Position numbers and translations under genes: made by a program
Assembly: GCF_035946395.1 (NCBI RefSeq)
Contig: NZ_DASYZI010000258.1
Location: 7,599-71,598, forward strand
Direction of reading: 5' to 3'
DNA from: Actinocrinis sp035946395
GTDB taxonomy: Bacteria > Actinomycetota > Actinomycetes > Streptomycetales > Catenulisporaceae
Length of the DNA: 64,000 bases
Notes under the pieces: generated by a model
What the model was told of the DNA's origin: nothing
What the model saw: only the letters and a program-made list of their open reading frames with translations
Databases searched by the model: none
Shown: positions 19,271 through 28,397 of the stretch, piece after piece
Position numbering within the stretch: position 1 is the first letter of the stretch
Layout of the letters: the number at the start of each line of letters is the position of its first letter

Positions 19271-19837
19271 ATGCGGAAGATCGTCTTACAGATGGTGGTG
19301 TCCCTCGACGGCTACATCGAGGGACCGAATCGCGAGCTGGACTGGCATCTGGTCGACGAGGAGCTGCACGACCACTTCAACCGGCAGCTCGGCGCGATGG
19401 GCGCGTTCCTCATGGGGCGCCCCATGTACGAGCTGATGGCGAAGTTCTGGCCGACCGCCGACCAGGACCCGCTGGCCCCGCGCCCGATGATCGAGTTCGC
19501 GGCCATCTGGCGCGACATGCCAAAGCTCGTGTACTCCAGGACGCTGGAGCGGGCCGACTGGAACTCCACGATCGTGCGCGACGTCGTGCCCGAACAGATC
19601 GAAGAGCTCAAGGCGCGGCCCGGCGGCGATCTGTCGCTGGGCGGCGCCGGCCTCACCGCGGTCTTCATGCGATACGGCCTGATCGACGAGTACCGGCTCT
19701 ACGTGGTCCCGGTCGTCCTCGGCAACGGCAAGCCCCTGTTCCCGCCGGGCACTCCCAGGACCGACCTGCAACTCACCGAGACCCGGCCCTTCGGCAACGG
19801 CGTGGCGCTGCTTCGCTATCAGCGGCCTGCGGCCTGA
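19271..19837 (+). CDS. Dihydrofolate reductase family protein (RibD C-terminal type)
   Basis: 188 residues. MRKIVLQMVVSLDGYIEGP is the classic start of RibD_C proteins. FLMGRPMYELMAKFWP and the nucleotide-binding segment GGDLSLGGAGLTAVFMRYGLIDEYRL follow. These proteins bind NADPH and reduce pterin- or pyrimidine-like substrates, but the actual substrate of standalone copies is unknown. Confidence 0.9.
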   Translation: MRKIVLQMVVSLDGYIEGPNRELDWHLVDEELHDHFNRQLGAMGAFLMGRPMYELMAKFWPTADQDPLAPRPMIEFAAIWRDMPKLVYSRTLERADWNSTIVRDVVPEQIEELKARPGGDLSLGGAGLTAVFMRYGLIDEYRLYVVPVVLGNGKPLFPPGTPRTDLQLTETRPFGNGVALLRYQRPAA

Positions 19838-19842
19838 ACCGA

Positions 19843-20844
19843 CTAGCCGCAGAAGGCGTCCAGGACCTTCTCGTAGTGGTGCGTCCACCACACCACGAGC
19901 GCCGCCGCGGCCGGGAACTGCACGTCGGTGCGCTCGTCCTGACGTTCATACCGCCAGGTGAGCATCCAGAAGTCGGTCAGCCGCTCCCACCACAGCCGGT
20001 GCACGGCAGCCGCCAGTTCGTGGGCCATCGACGGCACCGCGGACACGTAGCCGTGCACGTACTCGCGCACCCGGGACAGGTCGAGTTGCCCGTCGTGCGG
20101 GTCGACGAAGAAGATCAGCGCGGACCGCACCAGTTCCTCGCCGTAGGGCGCTGCGCCGAGCCGGTCCCAGTCGACCACCGCGGTGATCTCTCCACTCGGT
20201 CCGTGAAAGACGTTCAAGCCGTGGAAGTCGCCGTGCACGTGCCCGACGGTGAGCTGCGCCTCGTCGCCGGGCCGCTGGTGCGCCAGGCTGCTGAGCAGAC
20301 CGAGCCGTTCGACCAGCCTGAACTCGGCCAGGTCGTCGATCCCCTCGCGCACCGGCCTGCTGCGCAACAGGTCAAGCAGTTGCAGGGCTTTGGCGCGAGC
20401 GTCCTGCACCCGGTTGGCCGGCTGGAGCAGCGGCTGCTCGACCGGGCCGAGGACCTCGGTCAGCGCGCGGTGCAGCCGGCCGAGCAGCGCCCCGAGTTCG
20501 TGGCACTGCGTGAGTTCCAGGGCCAGCCCCGGCAGATGCTCCCCGTCCGCCCAGGGGTAGAGCGCGAACAGCCGTTCTCCGCTGCGGGCGAGGGTCCGCC
20601 CGGCCAGGTCGCTCAGCGGGGCGATGACCGGCAGGCCGCGGGCGGACAGCGCGGCGGTCGCGGCGTGCTGCGCCAGGATGGTATGCGGTTCCTGATCCAG
20701 ATAGTGCTTGAGGAACAGCGGTCCCGAGCCGGTCCGTACGGCGAATGAGCGGTTGAGCAGGCCCTCGTCGAGCGGCCGGAACGCGAGTACGTCGCCGATC
20801 CCGTACCGCCGCAGCATGGCCGCAAGCGGGGAGTGGCGTGGCAT
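19843..20844 (-). CDS. Phosphotransferase (aminoglycoside/homoserine kinase-like)
   Basis: 333 residues with the APH kinase fold: LNRSFAVRTGSGPLFLKHYL holds the ATP-binding Lys, HVHGDFHGLNVFHG is the catalytic loop and VVDWDR the metal-binding Asp. Such kinases phosphorylate hydroxyls on homoserine, choline, sugars or antibiotics. There is no resistance context here, so a metabolic role is more likely. Convergent with the RibD_C gene. Confidence 0.88.
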   Translation of the reverse strand: MPRHSPLAAMLRRYGIGDVLAFRPLDEGLLNRSFAVRTGSGPLFLKHYLDQEPHTILAQHAATAALSARGLPVIAPLSDLAGRTLARSGERLFALYPWADGEHLPGLALELTQCHELGALLGRLHRALTEVLGPVEQPLLQPANRVQDARAKALQLLDLLRSRPVREGIDDLAEFRLVERLGLLSSLAHQRPGDEAQLTVGHVHGDFHGLNVFHGPSGEITAVVDWDRLGAAPYGEELVRSALIFFVDPHDGQLDLSRVREYVHGYVSAVPSMAHELAAAVHRLWWERLTDFWMLTWRYERQDERTDVQFPAAAALVVWWTHHYEKVLDAFCG

Positions 20845-20973
20845 GTGCGTACTGTACGCCCGCGCATGCTCCGGGGGAGCGCGTTTGCCGATGACGCGCC
20901 CCTTTTTGCCACGCCCCGCCCCATCCGGGCGCTTGACGTGGGCCGACGCCCCGGCTAGCTGCCCGAAGCCCGG

Positions 20974-22251
20974 CTACTTGATCAGAGGACTGAGAACCTC
21001 TCGGCCGCCGAGGTGAGGGCGAAGCGCCTCCGGCACCCGGACCGAGCCGTCAGGCTGCTGATGGTTCTCCAGGATCGCCACGATCATCCGGGTCATCGCG
21101 CACAGCGTCCCGTTGAGCGTGGCCAGCGGGCGCACCCCGTCCGCGTCCCGCAGCCGCACCGACAGCCGCCTGGCCTGGAAGCCGGTGCAGTTCGAGGTCG
21201 AGGTCACCTCGCGGTACTTGCCCTGGGTGGGGATCCACGCCTCGCAGTCGAACTTGCGCGCCGCCGAGGAGCCGAGGTCGCCGGCGGCCACGTCGATCAC
21301 CCGGAACGGCAGCTCCAGCCGGCCGAGGAACTCCTTCTCCCAGCCGAGCAGCCGCCGGTGCTCCGCCTGCGCGTCCTCGGGGGCACAGAAGGAGAACATC
21401 TCGACCTTCTCGAACTGGTGCACGCGGATGATCCCGCGGGTGTCCTTGCCGTAGGACCCGGCCTCGCGGCGGTAGCACGAGGAGTACCCGGCGTAGCGCA
21501 GCGGCAGCGCGGACGCGTCCAGGATCTCGTCCATGTGGTACGCGGCGAGCGGCACTTCCGAGGTGCCGACCAGGTAGAGGTCGTCCTCGGCGAGGTGGTA
21601 GACGTTCTCGGCCGCTTGGGCAAGAAAACCGGTGCCCTGCATCGCCGACGGCTTGACCAGCGAGGGGGTGACCACCGGGGTGAAGCCGTGCCGCAGCGCC
21701 TGCTCCATCGCCAGATTGAGCAGGGCGAACTCCAGCAGCGCGCCGACCCCGGTCAGGTAGTACTGCCTGGCCCCGCCGACCTTGACTCCGCGCTCCAGGT
21801 CGATCGCGCCGAGGATCCGGCCGAGTTCCACGTGATCGCGCGGCTCGAAGCCCTCGGCGGCGAAGTCCCGGGGCGTGCCGACGGTCTCCAGGACCGCGTA
21901 GTCCTCTTCGCCGCCCTCGGGCACGCCCTCCTCGACGACGTTCGAGAGCGCCAGCGCGAGCCGGCGGGCTTCCTCGGCGGCCTCGTTCTGCTCGGCGTCG
22001 GCGGCCTTGACCGCGGCGGCCAGTTCGTTGGCCCGTTCGAGCAGCGCGGCCTTCTCCTCGCCGGAGGCCTTGGGAATCTGCTTGCCGAGACTCTTCTGCT
22101 CGGCGCGCAGCGTGTCGAATCCGAGGGAGGACGACCGGCGCCGTTCGTCGGCGGCCAGCACCCAGTCCACCAGGTCCGAGTCCTCGCCGCGGGCGCGCTG
22201 GGAGGCACGGAAACGTTCCGGGTCGTCACGAAGCTCGCGAAGGTCGATCAC
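20974..22251 (-). CDS. serS: Seryl-tRNA synthetase
   Basis: 425 residues. GTG 22251 gives the usual start (V/M)IDLRELRDDPERFRASQ. The N-terminal antiparallel coiled coil (about residues 30-100) contacts the long variable arm of tRNA-Ser. The class II core shows motif 2 (RYAGYSSCYRREAG) and motif 3 (TLNGTLCAMTRMIVAILE). Charges tRNA-Ser; a matching tRNA-Ser(UGA) gene is at 28302. Confidence 0.96.
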   Translation of the reverse strand: MIDLRELRDDPERFRASQRARGEDSDLVDWVLAADERRRSSSLGFDTLRAEQKSLGKQIPKASGEEKAALLERANELAAAVKAADAEQNEAAEEARRLALALSNVVEEGVPEGGEEDYAVLETVGTPRDFAAEGFEPRDHVELGRILGAIDLERGVKVGGARQYYLTGVGALLEFALLNLAMEQALRHGFTPVVTPSLVKPSAMQGTGFLAQAAENVYHLAEDDLYLVGTSEVPLAAYHMDEILDASALPLRYAGYSSCYRREAGSYGKDTRGIIRVHQFEKVEMFSFCAPEDAQAEHRRLLGWEKEFLGRLELPFRVIDVAAGDLGSSAARKFDCEAWIPTQGKYREVTSTSNCTGFQARRLSVRLRDADGVRPLATLNGTLCAMTRMIVAILENHQQPDGSVRVPEALRPHLGGREVLSPLIK

Positions 22252-22673
22252 GCCGCACAAGCTACCTTGAAGGCCTCACTGATCGGTAATGAGATCGGTG
22301 CCAGGACACATGGGATCAGCGCTGTGGAGTCGGCTTCTTCCGCGCCGGTCGGGGGACCGGGGAGGCAGCGGCGCCTGCCTCCCCGGCGTTTTGGGGACCG
22401 AAGTCCGCCCCCGTGTTTTCTCGCCTCGCGATATGGTTTCGGCCGTGGCGGGGCAGCGTCGCTCGACCGCGAGTCATGGGAGGACTCCCCGGACACCGCG
22501 TCCGACCGGCGCTTGCACAACCCGGCAAGCCAAAAATGGACTAGACCAGATCGGGTGTCAAGAGTCCGCGGAACCCTCGGTGAACGCGGCGGTGCGCCCC
22601 GTGCTTCGCTTAACCTTGCATTGACCCGATCTTCAGGGCGTTCGCGCCCCTCACGAAGGAGCGAACTGAAGAG
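22252..22673. other. Intergenic region between serS and rhodanese gene
   Basis: A 422-base divergent promoter region. It contains one strong hairpin at 22357-22392 and no credible gene. A GGAG motif (AAGGAG) precedes the rhodanese start at 22674. I saw no T-box signature for serS. Confidence 0.6.
22357..22392 (+). terminator. Hairpin with T-run, possible leader terminator
   Basis: A perfect 12-bp stem (CCGGGGAGGCAG pairing with its complement) with a six-base loop is followed by CGTTTT on the plus strand. It is a good intrinsic terminator. No plus-strand gene ends before it, so it may attenuate transcripts entering the rhodanese gene 280 bases downstream or stop antisense reads. Confidence 0.7.
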
Positions 22674-23012
22674 ATGTTCGGATCCCAATCCGCCACGCCC
22701 ACCGTGGACCTCGCGGCACTGCCCGCCGACCTGTACCTGCTGGATGTGCGCGAGGACGACGAGTGGCAGGCGGGTCACGCCCCCGACGCCGTCCATCTGG
22801 CGCTCAGCGAGCTGACGGCGCGCACCGAGGAGGTTCCGGCCGACCGGGACGTGTACGTGATCTGCCGGGCCGGCGCCCGCTCGGAACAGGCCACGAGCTA
22901 CCTGAACCAGCTCGGCTGCACCGCGCTGAACGTGGCCGGCGGCATGCTCGCCTGGGAGGCCGCCGGGCTGCCGATGGTCAGCGAGGACGGCAGCCAGCCC
23001 ACGGTGGTCTGA
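22674..23012 (+). CDS. Rhodanese-like domain protein
   Basis: 112 residues: a single rhodanese domain. Key points are LYLLDVREDDEWQAGHAPDA and the active-site loop CRAGARSEQA with the sulfur-carrying Cys, then the C-terminal NVAGGMLAWEAAGLP. It transfers sulfane sulfur to a thiophilic acceptor. The last codons run into a tandem repeat at 23000-23075. Confidence 0.92.
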   Translation: MFGSQSATPTVDLAALPADLYLLDVREDDEWQAGHAPDAVHLALSELTARTEEVPADRDVYVICRAGARSEQATSYLNQLGCTALNVAGGMLAWEAAGLPMVSEDGSQPTVV

Positions 23013-23075
23013 GCTCACGGTGGTCTGAGTCCACGGCGATCTGACGTCCACAGCGATCTGACGTCCACAGCGCCA
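23000..23075. repeat. Five-copy 16-17 bp tandem repeat
   Basis: Units begin with CACGG/CACAG at 23000, 23016, 23032, 23049 and 23066, giving periods of 16, 16, 17 and 17 bases. The first copy overlaps the end of the rhodanese gene, so slippage could change its C-terminus. Confidence 0.7.
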
Positions 23076-23238
23076 TAAGCCCTAAGCAGCCCCAAGCACG
23101 GCGGCCTGAGCCAAGGGCAACGCTTGAGGAATACGCCCAACGGCCACCAGACGGCCGTAGGAGGCACAGAACAGCGTTTAGCGGAGCATCTGGCGCAGCC
23201 CGGCGGCGGGGCCCGGAGCGTCGCGCAGAAGCCTGCGA

Positions 23239-23994
23239 TCAGCCTTCTGCGAGCGGTCCCCGCCGGCGCCGCCGGGGCGCCGGGCGCAACGGCGCCGGAA
23301 CGCGGCGCACCGCGAGCGCCAGGGCCACGTCCCGGTACTGCCGAGCCCGGTGCAGCTGAGCACCCGGGTCGGTGCCGGTGACCCGGTGCCGGAATTCGGC
23401 CTCGACCTCGGCGATCCGGTAGCCGGCCCGCAGCACGTCGATGGTCAGCCCGGTCTCCGCGCCGAACCCGCGGGCCAGCGGCAGCGCCGCCTCGAAGGCC
23501 GCCCGGCTCAGGCATCGCTGGCCGGACAGCGGCTGGCGCGCCTCGAAGCCCACCGCCGCCCGGATCCCGCCACGAGCCAGCCGCACCACGAAACCGTGCC
23601 CGCCGCCCGGCTGCGGCGGCAGCGTCGCGATGCTCATGCCGACCGCGCCGGAGCGGACCGGTTCGGCCAGCGGAGCCGCGTTGGCCGCGGTGGCCCCCAG
23701 GTCCCCGTCGAGGAACAGCAGCAGCCGCGGCTCGGCCCGGCCCTCGCGCGCCTCGATCGCGGCGAGCGCGGCCGCGCCGGTCTCCATCGCGGCCGCCTTG
23801 CCGCGGTTGCGGCCGTGCCGGACCACGATGGCGCCGGCCTCGCGGGCCCGGCGCGCGGTGCCGTCCGCGGAGCCGTCGTCCACGACGAGCACCAGATCGA
23901 CCCCGGCCACTTTCGCCGCGCCCTCGACCGTCGCGGCGATCCGCTCCTCCTCGTCGAACGCGGGGACGATCACGGCGAGATCGCTGGTCTCCAT
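23239..23994 (-). CDS. Family 2 glycosyltransferase
   Basis: About 251 residues from ATG 23994 (METSDLAVIVPAFDEEERI). The GT-A fold shows the nucleotide-binding VVDDGSADGT and the metal-binding DGD (LLLFLDGDLGATA). RNRGKAAAMETG is like that of dolichol-phosphate or phosphoglycerate glycosyltransferases. The C-terminus is Arg/Pro-rich without clear membrane helices. Donor and acceptor are unknown. Confidence 0.87.
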   Translation of the reverse strand: METSDLAVIVPAFDEEERIAATVEGAAKVAGVDLVLVVDDGSADGTARRAREAGAIVVRHGRNRGKAAAMETGAAALAAIEAREGRAEPRLLLFLDGDLGATAANAAPLAEPVRSGAVGMSIATLPPQPGGGHGFVVRLARGGIRAAVGFEARQPLSGQRCLSRAAFEAALPLARGFGAETGLTIDVLRAGYRIAEVEAEFRHRVTGTDPGAQLHRARQYRDVALALAVRRVPAPLRPAPRRRRRGPLAEG

Positions 23995-24189
23995 GGATGG
24001 CAATCCTATGGTCCGGACCCGTGGCAAAGGACCGTCACGATCGTGCAAAGGCCAAGTCCGGAAGAGTGAATCGACTACCGGCGCAGGTCGTCGGGGGGCT
24101 AGCATTCGACCGGCACCGATCCGGTGTTCGACATTCGATCAGGCCACTGATCATTCGAATTCTTCCCCGCTCGAAGGGGGCCCTGCTCC

Positions 24190-24828
24190 ATGCCGGAGAA
24201 CGCCGGACTCGCCCGTAATTCCGACTCCGCGTCACTTCGCCCCCACCACGTAAGGACGCTCGCACTGGCCGGCGCGGTGGTCGGGGTCGTCGTGCTCCCG
24301 ATCGCGGCGGCCCAGGCGACTCCGTCGCAGAGCCATGATGCCCAGGCCGCGGCCGGGCGGCTCGCCGGCGCCCAGGCCTCGGGTCAGCCCTCTGCGACAG
24401 CTTCGCCCTCGCCGGGCGCCGGGGTCCAGGCGCTGAACCCGGAGTTCTGCGGCACGGCCCGGACCGCGACGATGAGCGACGGCACCGTGCGGGTCCAGGC
24501 GTGCGTCGTGCAGGAGGACACAGCGGCCGCGGCACGCGTCTACGTGGCGAACGGCACGAGCAAGGACCAGCTCGTCGCGTTGAACCTCACCCGGGCGGAC
24601 GGCACCGTGATCCAGGTGCAGTGCACCATCACCGCCGCGGACGCGAACGGTCTGTGCGCGACCAGCCCGACGGCGATCAGCGGCGGCACGGGCGCGTTCA
24701 ACGCGATCGCCGAGCTGGCCACCGTGGGAGCCCCGCTCTCCGCGGGGGTCGTACACGTCGAGTCGGGACTGGTAGCGCCCGCTGCGCAGCAGGTCGACCA
24801 GCAGGTCACCCCGCAGAACGGGCAGTAA
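24190..24828 (+). CDS. Secreted protein of unknown function
   Basis: 212 residues. A signal peptide is likely: a basic N-region (RPHHVRT), a hydrophobic core LALAGAVVGVVVLPIAAA and an Ala-x-Ala site near residue 43. After a Ser/Pro/Ala-rich linker the mature domain holds three cysteines (EFCGTART, VQACVVQED, VQCTIT), with a fourth in NGLCATSP. It probably forms a small disulfide-bonded beta fold. No family recognised. Confidence 0.7.
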   Translation: MPENAGLARNSDSASLRPHHVRTLALAGAVVGVVVLPIAAAQATPSQSHDAQAAAGRLAGAQASGQPSATASPSPGAGVQALNPEFCGTARTATMSDGTVRVQACVVQEDTAAAARVYVANGTSKDQLVALNLTRADGTVIQVQCTITAADANGLCATSPTAISGGTGAFNAIAELATVGAPLSAGVVHVESGLVAPAAQQVDQQVTPQNGQ

Positions 24829-24948
24829 CTCCAGTTAACTCGCGTCCGGTTCCGCAAGACCGGCACCACGACGAGCGCCGGTCACTGGCACCGAACAGTT
24901 CCGCAATGGTGGTTACTGTCGGGTAGCTCTTTGCGTAGGCTGGCAGAG

Positions 24949-25629
24949 ATGAGTACTAGCTCGGTGCCGACGGCCAATGGCGGCCGTACCCGCGCCCTGC
25001 GTCTGAGCGAGCGGCAGATCCTCGACGCGGCGCGGGCCTGCGTTCTCGCCGCCGGGGTGCACGACACCACGCTCAACGACGTGGCCCGCCGCGCAGGCGT
25101 CAGCCGGATGACGCTCTACCGGCGCTACTCCGACATCGGCTCGCTGATCAGCGAGGTGTTGGGGCACGAGTTCGCGCGGATCCTGCGCGAGCACACCGCC
25201 GACCCGCCACCGTACGCGCCGCCGGACCTGCGCCCGGCCCGCAGGCGGCTGGTCGACACGGTGCTCGCGGTGGTCCGTGCCTTCCACGCCGACCCGCTGA
25301 TGCACCAGGTGCTGGAGGCCGAGCCGGAGATCCTCATGCCGTACCTGGTCAACCGGTTCGGCAGCACCCAACAGATCGCGGTCACCCTGCTGGCGCACCG
25401 GCTGGACGCCGGCTACCGGGACGGCTCGATCCGGCAGGGCTCGATCGCCGTGCAGGCACATGCGATCGTCCTGACGGCTCAGGCGTTCGTCGTCTCCGCC
25501 GCGGCCAACGGACCGGTTCCGGTCTTCCGGTTGCTGGCCGAACTCGGCGAGATGCTCGACGCCTACCTGGCACCCAACCCGGTGCGGTCGGAGAGGGAGG
25601 GCCGGCCGGACGGCGAGCAGGCCGCGTAG
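24949..25629 (+). CDS. TetR-family transcriptional regulator
   Basis: 226 residues from ATG 24949. The N-terminal helix-turn-helix is clear: RQILDAARACVLAAGVHDTTLNDVARRAGVSRMTLYRRYSD. The all-helical ligand domain follows (FHADPLMHQVLEAEPEILMPYLVNRFG). No divergent target gene is adjacent, so the regulon and ligand are unknown. Confidence 0.92.
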   Translation: MSTSSVPTANGGRTRALRLSERQILDAARACVLAAGVHDTTLNDVARRAGVSRMTLYRRYSDIGSLISEVLGHEFARILREHTADPPPYAPPDLRPARRRLVDTVLAVVRAFHADPLMHQVLEAEPEILMPYLVNRFGSTQQIAVTLLAHRLDAGYRDGSIRQGSIAVQAHAIVLTAQAFVVSAAANGPVPVFRLLAELGEMLDAYLAPNPVRSEREGRPDGEQAA

Positions 25630-25891
25630 CGCGGCCCCTTGAGAAACGACGTCGCCGGGAGCGGTTTTCACGACAGTGACCGGACCGCAGTGGCCCGACC
25701 GGCGGCGACGGGGGATGCGCCGACGGTCGAGCCGGTGACGACTCTACCCCGGACGCGGCGCGCGTTCGCAAGACCACGGAGCGGATTTGTCCCGGTGTTT
25801 TGCCAGGTCTTGACCGGTGGATGGGCCAGGTATTGCAGGGTTCTTCAATGCTCTGGCGGCCGCGCGCAGGCAGCAGCCACCCGGCGGGAGC

Positions 25892-26530
25892 TCAGCGCTG
25901 GGGATACGTGGGGAGCAGATGGATCACTGCCGCGGCCGGCTGCTCGGCCGGGCGCTGTGGCGCGCTCGCGGTGGGCTGTTCGGGTGGTTCGGGGGCCGAC
26001 GGCTCGGCGGGATTCGCTGGAGCGGAAGGCAGTGCGGTGACCGTGGCCGTCGTCGGCCCCCCCGATCCCCCGCGATCGGGCCGCATCCTGCGCCCGGCGT
26101 GCCGGGCGCGTACGGCCAGTTCGGCCCACACCGTGTACTCGTCGCCGCCCTCCTCCCGCTGGGAGCCCCAGCGGTCGGCGAGCCGGTCCACGATCTCCAG
26201 GCCGCGGCCCGCGTGCGCGGAGACGGACATCGAGTACGGTTTCGTGGACGGCCGGGTAGTCCCGCCGCCGTCCGTCACCTCGATCCGCAGCAGCCCCTCG
26301 CCGCTCAGCTCCCAGGAAACGCGGATCATCCCCGAATTGAGCGCCCGCGCGTGGCGCAGCGCGTTGGTGACGAACTCGGAGAGTATGAGCACGGCGTCGT
26401 CGACGAGGGAACTGAGCACGTCCCGCTCGTAGAGTGCGGCGGCCAACTGCGCTCTGGCCTGCCTCACGCTCACCGAGGAGTGCGGCAGATAGCCGGTGTA
26501 CGAGGTAGGCGAAACCCGCGCCACAGGCAT
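25892..26530 (-). CDS. Anti-sigma-factor-like ATP-binding protein
   Basis: About 212 residues; ATG 26530 is preceded by GGGGG. The N-box ILSEFVTNALRHA and the G1 box EVTDGGGTTRP mark a GHKL ATPase of the RsbW type, followed by GRGLEIVDRLADRWG. The C-terminal 60 residues are Pro/Ala-rich and likely disordered. Such kinases are numerous in actinobacteria and control sigma factors or anti-anti-sigma proteins. Confidence 0.87.
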   Translation of the reverse strand: MPVARVSPTSYTGYLPHSSVSVRQARAQLAAALYERDVLSSLVDDAVLILSEFVTNALRHARALNSGMIRVSWELSGEGLLRIEVTDGGGTTRPSTKPYSMSVSAHAGRGLEIVDRLADRWGSQREEGGDEYTVWAELAVRARHAGRRMRPDRGGSGGPTTATVTALPSAPANPAEPSAPEPPEQPTASAPQRPAEQPAAAVIHLLPTYPQR

Positions 26531-26924
26531 GATCACCCCCACCGACCCCTCTCACTGCTCTCGGTGTGGTCCGCACCGGATTCCGGACGGCACCATGAGA
26601 TCGATGCCCATGGCCGCAGCGGGGGAAACGGCCCGAATCCGGATCGCAACGGCGCTTTGGCGACGCTCGCGCGCCCAATGCGCCCCGCCGAACACCAGGT
26701 CGCAGCGGGGCGCCCCGGAATCGTCCTGGCCACCGCCACTTTCCGGTCGCGGCTGCGCCGACTGCGGCAAAGCCTTGGCTTTACCGAGATTTGAGTCACG
26801 TTGTGGCGGAATGAATGAAAGCCTGAAGGTTGCGCGCGCCGGAGCGTATTCGGGCGAACACGGGGCGCACATGCGTTCACATGTATCCCGCTCACTGTGT
26901 GCTTACAGTTCTTCGAAGAGCCGA
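26531..26924. other. Intergenic region, 394 bp
   Basis: Lies between two minus-strand genes. It should hold the promoter of the anti-sigma-like gene. I see no convincing gene, RNA or terminator. Confidence 0.5.
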
Positions 26925-27728
26925 TTACACGTCAACCAGATCGACCTGGGCACGTACTTCACGCGGCCTGTTGGTGATGATGGCGTCCACGCCGAGTCTG
27001 ATGCACAGTTCCACGTCACTCGGCTCGTCCACGGTCCACACGTGCACCCGCTGCCCCGACCTGTGCAGCCGCTCAACGTACTCGGGGCGGTTGCGCAAGA
27101 TCGAGATCGCAGGTCCGGCGATCGACACGCCGCGCGGCAGCGCTCCGTCGCGCAACCGGTAGGAGAACGGCTCCATCAGGAACACGGTGTCCAGCGACGG
27201 CGCCAGCCGGTGGATGCGCCGGACGGCCAGCCGCGAGAAGCTCATCACCCGAACCGGTGATGGCGCGCCGCCGCGCGCGTGCGCCCATCCGAACTCGTCG
27301 AGCAACTCGACCAGCCTGCGCTCGACCAGCCCGGCGTACCGGGTGGGGTGCTTGACCTCGATCGCCAGCTCGACCCGCCGTGGGTGCGCCGCGGCCAGCT
27401 CCAGCAGCCGACGCAGCGTCAGCACCCGGTTCCGGTCGAGGTCGGGCTCCTCGGGGTCGTGCGTGTGGTGCCAGGAGCCGAAGTCGAGCTCTTCGAGCCG
27501 GGCGAGCTCAAGCGTCGAAACCAGCCCGCGCCCGTCCGACACGCGGTTCACCTTCCGGTCGTGCACGCACACCAGGTGCTCGTCGGCGGTCAACCTGACG
27601 TCGCACTCCAGGGCGTCGGCGCCTACGGACAGCGCAGTGCGATACGCGGCGAGGGTGTGCTCAGGCGCTTCGGTGGAGGCACCCCGATGCGCGACCACTT
27701 GAGGGCGCCGCAATGCGGACTTCACCAC
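26925..27728 (-). CDS. Glycerophosphodiester phosphodiesterase
   Basis: 267 residues. The GDPD signature is complete: VVAHRGASTEAPEHTLAAY with the catalytic His-Arg, then ALECDVRLTADEHLVCVHDRKVNR with the metal-binding Glu, Asp and second His. It hydrolyses glycerophosphodiesters to glycerol-3-phosphate and an alcohol. No signal peptide is seen, so the enzyme is probably cytoplasmic. Confidence 0.94.
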   Translation of the reverse strand: MVKSALRRPQVVAHRGASTEAPEHTLAAYRTALSVGADALECDVRLTADEHLVCVHDRKVNRVSDGRGLVSTLELARLEELDFGSWHHTHDPEEPDLDRNRVLTLRRLLELAAAHPRRVELAIEVKHPTRYAGLVERRLVELLDEFGWAHARGGAPSPVRVMSFSRLAVRRIHRLAPSLDTVFLMEPFSYRLRDGALPRGVSIAGPAISILRNRPEYVERLHRSGQRVHVWTVDEPSDVELCIRLGVDAIITNRPREVRAQVDLVDV

Positions 27729-27856
27729 CCCATCGTGTCAGCGAAATGTGGCGCTGCTGGTGGTACGCACCGGACAGCGGTAGGAAGGATCGGTAAACAG
27801 TCCGAGTTCAGCGCCTATTCACACAGCCCCAATTCACATGACAGCGGAGTGGACAG

Positions 27857-28225
27857 ATGAGCGAAGCATCAGGATGGACCGGGCCGCAATTCCTCGTCGT
27901 CACGAGCAACGACGTCCCCGGGTACCGCATCGACCAGGTACTCGGGGAGGTGTTCGGCCTGACCGTCCGCTCCCGCAACGTGTTCAGCCAGATGGGCGCC
28001 GGCCTCAAGTCGATGTTCGGCGGAGAGCTGCGCGGCATGACCAAGGTCCTGGTCGAGAGCCGCAACGAGGTGATGGGCCGGATGATCGGCGAGGCGCAGT
28101 CCCGCGGCGCCAACGCCGTCATCGCGATGCGCTTCGACACCTCGGAGATGGGCGACGTCTGGACGGAGATCTGCGCCTACGGCACCGCGGTGCACATCTC
28201 CCCGCTGGACCAGCCGCAAGCGTGA
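27857..28225 (+). CDS. YbjQ family protein (DUF74)
   Basis: 122 residues. FLVVTSNDVPGYRIDQVLGEVFGLTVRSRN and the C-terminal GANAVIAMRFDTSEMGD fit the YbjQ/heavy-metal-binding-domain family, which forms ring-shaped pentamers. The function is not established. Confidence 0.88.
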   Translation: MSEASGWTGPQFLVVTSNDVPGYRIDQVLGEVFGLTVRSRNVFSQMGAGLKSMFGGELRGMTKVLVESRNEVMGRMIGEAQSRGANAVIAMRFDTSEMGDVWTEICAYGTAVHISPLDQPQA

Positions 28226-28301
28226 GTACGTGGGTAATCCGCACGTCGGCGAGCCCGTATGTGAGACACTGACCGCCGGACCGCGGGGCGACTCGCGGCC
28301 C

Positions 28302-28386
28302 GGAGGGCTCGCCTAGTGGCCTAGGGCACCGCTCTTGAAAAGCGGCATGACGAGAGTCATCGTGGGTTCGAATCCCACGCCCTCCG
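28302..28386 (+). tRNA. tRNA-Ser (anticodon TGA)
   Basis: The acceptor stem GGAGGGC pairs with GCCCTCC. The anticodon stem CCGCT/AGCGG encloses the loop CTTGAAA, giving anticodon TGA. A long variable arm (around CATGACGAGAGTCAT) confirms a class II tRNA, and GGTTCGAAT is the T loop. Discriminator base G; CCA is not encoded. Confidence 0.97.
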
Positions 28387-28397
28387 CAGGAGCCGGA

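Noticed and set aside
28302..28386. tRNA-Ser as attachment site of an integrated element
   Set aside because: No integrase gene is nearby and no repeat of the tRNA 3' end was noticed in the window.
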